The position numbers and the translations under genes are program-made. Positions 6,165 to 6,298 of a stretch of 6,298 bases of DNA are shown here, piece by piece. The notes beneath the pieces are model-generated. The model saw only the letters and a list, made by a program, of their open reading frames with translations. It was not told the DNA's origin and made no database searches. Each line of letters starts with the position of its first letter. The first letter of the stretch is position 1. Source of the stretch: Candidatus Sulfopaludibacter sp. SbA3 (lineage in GTDB: Bacteria > Acidobacteriota > Terriglobia > Bryobacterales > Bryobacteraceae); the NCBI GenBank assembly GCA_945900935.1, contig CAMDKT010000364.1, forward strand, positions 1 to 6,298, read 5' to 3'.

Positions 6165-6176
6165 AATAGAAGCAAC

Positions 6177-6298
6177 ATGAATATCCTACTCGCTGTTGAT
6201 GAGAGTTCGGCGAGTCAAATCGCCATTGAGGAAGTAGCGGGGCGGCCATGGCCGGAAGCGACAACCGTCGAAGTATTGACGGTTGTAGAGACAGGCCA
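6177..6298 (+). CDS. Universal stress protein (UspA family), N-terminal part
   Basis: The frame from the ATG at 6177 stays open to the window edge, giving 40 complete codons. The sequence MNILLAVDESSASQIAIEEV, followed by GRPWPEATTVEVLTVVE, matches the first strand, the helix and the second strand of the UspA fold. The Asp after the first strand (AVD) is the conserved ligand-side residue. Family members are small cytoplasmic proteins, some of which bind ATP, that are induced under stress. The ATP-binding glycine motif would lie beyond the edge, so nucleotide binding cannot be judged. The gene is divergent from the PLP-enzyme operon and probably unrelated in function. Confidence 0.85.
   Translation, partial: MNILLAVDESSASQIAIEEVAGRPWPEATTVEVLTVVETG

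Overview
This 6.3 kb window looks like chromosomal DNA from a high-GC soil bacterium. The gene styles suggest Acidobacteriota, probably a Solibacter/Bryobacter relative: an SMP-30-like protein, a secreted NTF2-like protein, a tannase-family esterase, and a universal stress protein beginning MNILLAVDESS. That placement is inferred from gene style, because no rRNA or other marker gene is present. There is no tRNA, CRISPR array, complete insertion sequence or phage gene.

Right half (about 2211-6151, minus strand): a compact four-gene operon read right to left. In transcription order it holds a SelA/DgaE-type PLP enzyme, a secreted tannase/feruloyl-esterase-family protein, a secreted DUF4440 (NTF2-like) protein, and an SMP-30/gluconolactonase-type beta-propeller. 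The gaps are 8 bp, a 13 bp overlap, and 4 bp. Three of the four products have an export-type or hydrophobic N-terminus, which suggests extracytoplasmic processing of a plant-derived or sugar-acid-like compound. The substrate cannot be read from the sequence. The most notable feature is that the tannase-family protein keeps the Ser and His of the CS-D-HC triad but has Ala where the catalytic Asp is expected.

Far right (6177-6298, plus strand): the first 40 codons of a divergent universal stress protein gene. Only 25 bp separate it from the operon, with two overlapping -10-like boxes pointing in opposite directions.

Centre (1640-2157, minus strand): a MazF/PemK-type toxin gene preceded by a small acidic antitoxin gene, coupled by a TGATG overlap.

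Left (1-1630): a decayed region. A twin-arginine multicopper oxidase gene on the minus strand keeps its N-terminus and the first HWHG copper motif. It has an internal deletion plus a frameshift, then loses its whole C-terminal half. Just upstream is a small secreted Cys-rich ORF that probably belonged to the same copper-related unit. An edge-truncated minus-strand ORF (1-252) and about 400 bp around 1265-1639 carry no recognisable gene.
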